Source of the DNA: Bradyrhizobium sp.
GTDB lineage: Bacteria; Pseudomonadota; Alphaproteobacteria; Rhizobiales; Xanthobacteraceae
DNA length: 7,169 nt
Reading direction: 5' to 3'
Assembly: GCA_028290165.1 (NCBI GenBank)
Contig: JAQGKJ010000339.1
Span: 1-7,169 of the forward strand
The position numbers and the translations under genes were made by a program. This document shows positions 6,796-7,169 of this stretch, piece after piece; position 1 is the stretch's first letter, and each line of letters begins with the position of its first letter. The notes beneath the pieces are model-generated. The model made no database searches. It was not told the origin of the DNA and saw only the letters and a program-made list of their open reading frames with translations.

Positions 6796-7169
6796 ACCCT
6801 CGCCTCCTTGGGCTCCGTCTCGGGCGAGCCAAATCGTTCCTCCAACCAATCGAGCAACGACTGAAGGCCCCTGCGAAGCGGTATTTGCGGCCGCCAACCG
6901 ACAGCGGAGGCGATGGCTTCAACATTGGATGCGTACCAGGGCTGGTCTCCCGGCCGCCATTCCTCGAAGCTGAACGCGGGCGTGCTCCCGCGCATCCGGC
7001 CGATTTCGTCAATCAGCTCGAGCAGACTGACGGCGTTGTCGGGCCCGCCGCCAAGATTGAACACACGCCCACGGACGGTCTCGATGCTATCGAGAACTTC
7101 GAGCCAAGCCTGCACTGCATCGGAGACATGCAAAGCGTCCCGGACCTGCAATCCGTCGCCGAAGATGGT
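6792..7169 (-). CDS. NAD-dependent nucleotide-sugar epimerase/dehydratase, C-terminal part
   Basis: C-terminal 125 residues of an extended short-chain dehydrogenase/reductase acting on a nucleotide sugar. The gene starts beyond the right edge, so the Rossmann motif and catalytic Tyr/Lys are not visible. The first residues, TIFGDGLQVRDALHVSDAV, are the substrate-binding GDG-x-Q-x-RD-x-x-HV-x-D segment typical of this superfamily. FNLGGG (residues 37-42 of the visible part), a WRPGDQPWYAS stretch (71-81) and a terminal GWRPQIPLRRGL with LLDWLEERFG follow. The NLGGG plus RxGDQxxY combination looks most like CDP-paratose/tyvelose 2-epimerase-type enzymes, but UDP-glucose 4-epimerase-like proteins share parts of it, so the substrate is left open. 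It is a different subfamily from the UDP-xylose synthase at the other end of the window. A leucine codon (TTG) at 7149-7151 is internal, not the start. Its TGA overlaps the radical SAM start (ATGA). Confidence 0.9.
   Translation of the reverse strand, partial: TIFGDGLQVRDALHVSDAVQAWLEVLDSIETVRGRVFNLGGGPDNAVSLLELIDEIGRMRGSTPAFSFEEWRPGDQPWYASNVEAIASAVGWRPQIPLRRGLQSLLDWLEERFGSPETEPKEARV
6803..6809 (-). promoter_or_regulatory. Strong Shine-Dalgarno site for the radical SAM gene
   Basis: Minus-strand AAGGAGG with a 7-base spacer before the ATG at 6793-6795, close to ideal. It is coded inside the Lys-Glu-Ala end of the upstream epimerase. It decides between the ATG at 6795 and an in-frame ATG at 6897, in favour of the former. 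Confidence 0.85.

Noticed and set aside
6796..6897. A 34-codon N-terminal extension of the radical SAM protein
   Set aside because: It would overlap the epimerase C-terminus out of frame, contains no B12-domain sequence, and the internal ATG at 6795 has both the ATGA overlap and an ideal ribosome site.
1..7169. Promoters, terminators, RNA genes, repeats, insertion sequences or CRISPR
   Set aside because: The window is coding from end to end with no gap between genes. I saw no tRNA-like folds, inverted terminal repeats or regularly spaced repeats, and no convincing internal promoter.

Overview
The window is one continuous run of seven co-oriented genes, all on the minus strand, with no intergenic space. 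In transcription order (right to left) they are: (1) the C-terminal end of an NAD-dependent sugar epimerase cut by the right edge; (2) a B12-binding-domain radical SAM enzyme; (3) a GT4-type glycosyltransferase; (4-6) three consecutive CgeB-like (Glyco_trans_1_2 type) glycosyltransferases; (7) a UDP-glucuronate decarboxylase (UDP-xylose synthase) that runs off the left edge. All six gene junctions are the same 4-base ATGA start/stop overlap, and each Shine-Dalgarno-like sequence lies inside the last codons of the gene before it. This is a single, probably translationally coupled, operon. Its promoter lies beyond the right edge and its terminator beyond the left edge.

The organism is a GC-rich Gram-negative, most likely an alphaproteobacterium of the Rhizobiales kind. 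This is inferred from base composition by eye, AGGAGG-type ribosome sites, and a remembered association of this gene combination with rhizobial, methylobacterial and some betaproteobacterial genomes. Nothing in the window fixes the genus. There are no RNA genes, insertion sequences, CRISPR arrays or substantial repeats.

The genes together look like an assembly line for a small glycan or glycoside. The decarboxylase would supply UDP-xylose and the epimerase a second nucleotide sugar. Four glycosyltransferases would then transfer sugars in sequence, and the cobalamin/radical SAM enzyme would make a radical modification (for example C-methylation, epimerisation or rearrangement) on a sugar or the acceptor. 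All complete proteins appear soluble and cytosolic, with no signal peptides or membrane spans. No flippase, polymerase, ligase or phosphoglycosyltransferase is in view. The product and the radical SAM substrate cannot be read from the sequence, and that is the main open question.

The decarboxylase has no stop codon in the window, so a search for closed ORFs misses it. It was read by direct translation from position 1049 to the left edge. A long + strand frame over the same bases is its antisense shadow.
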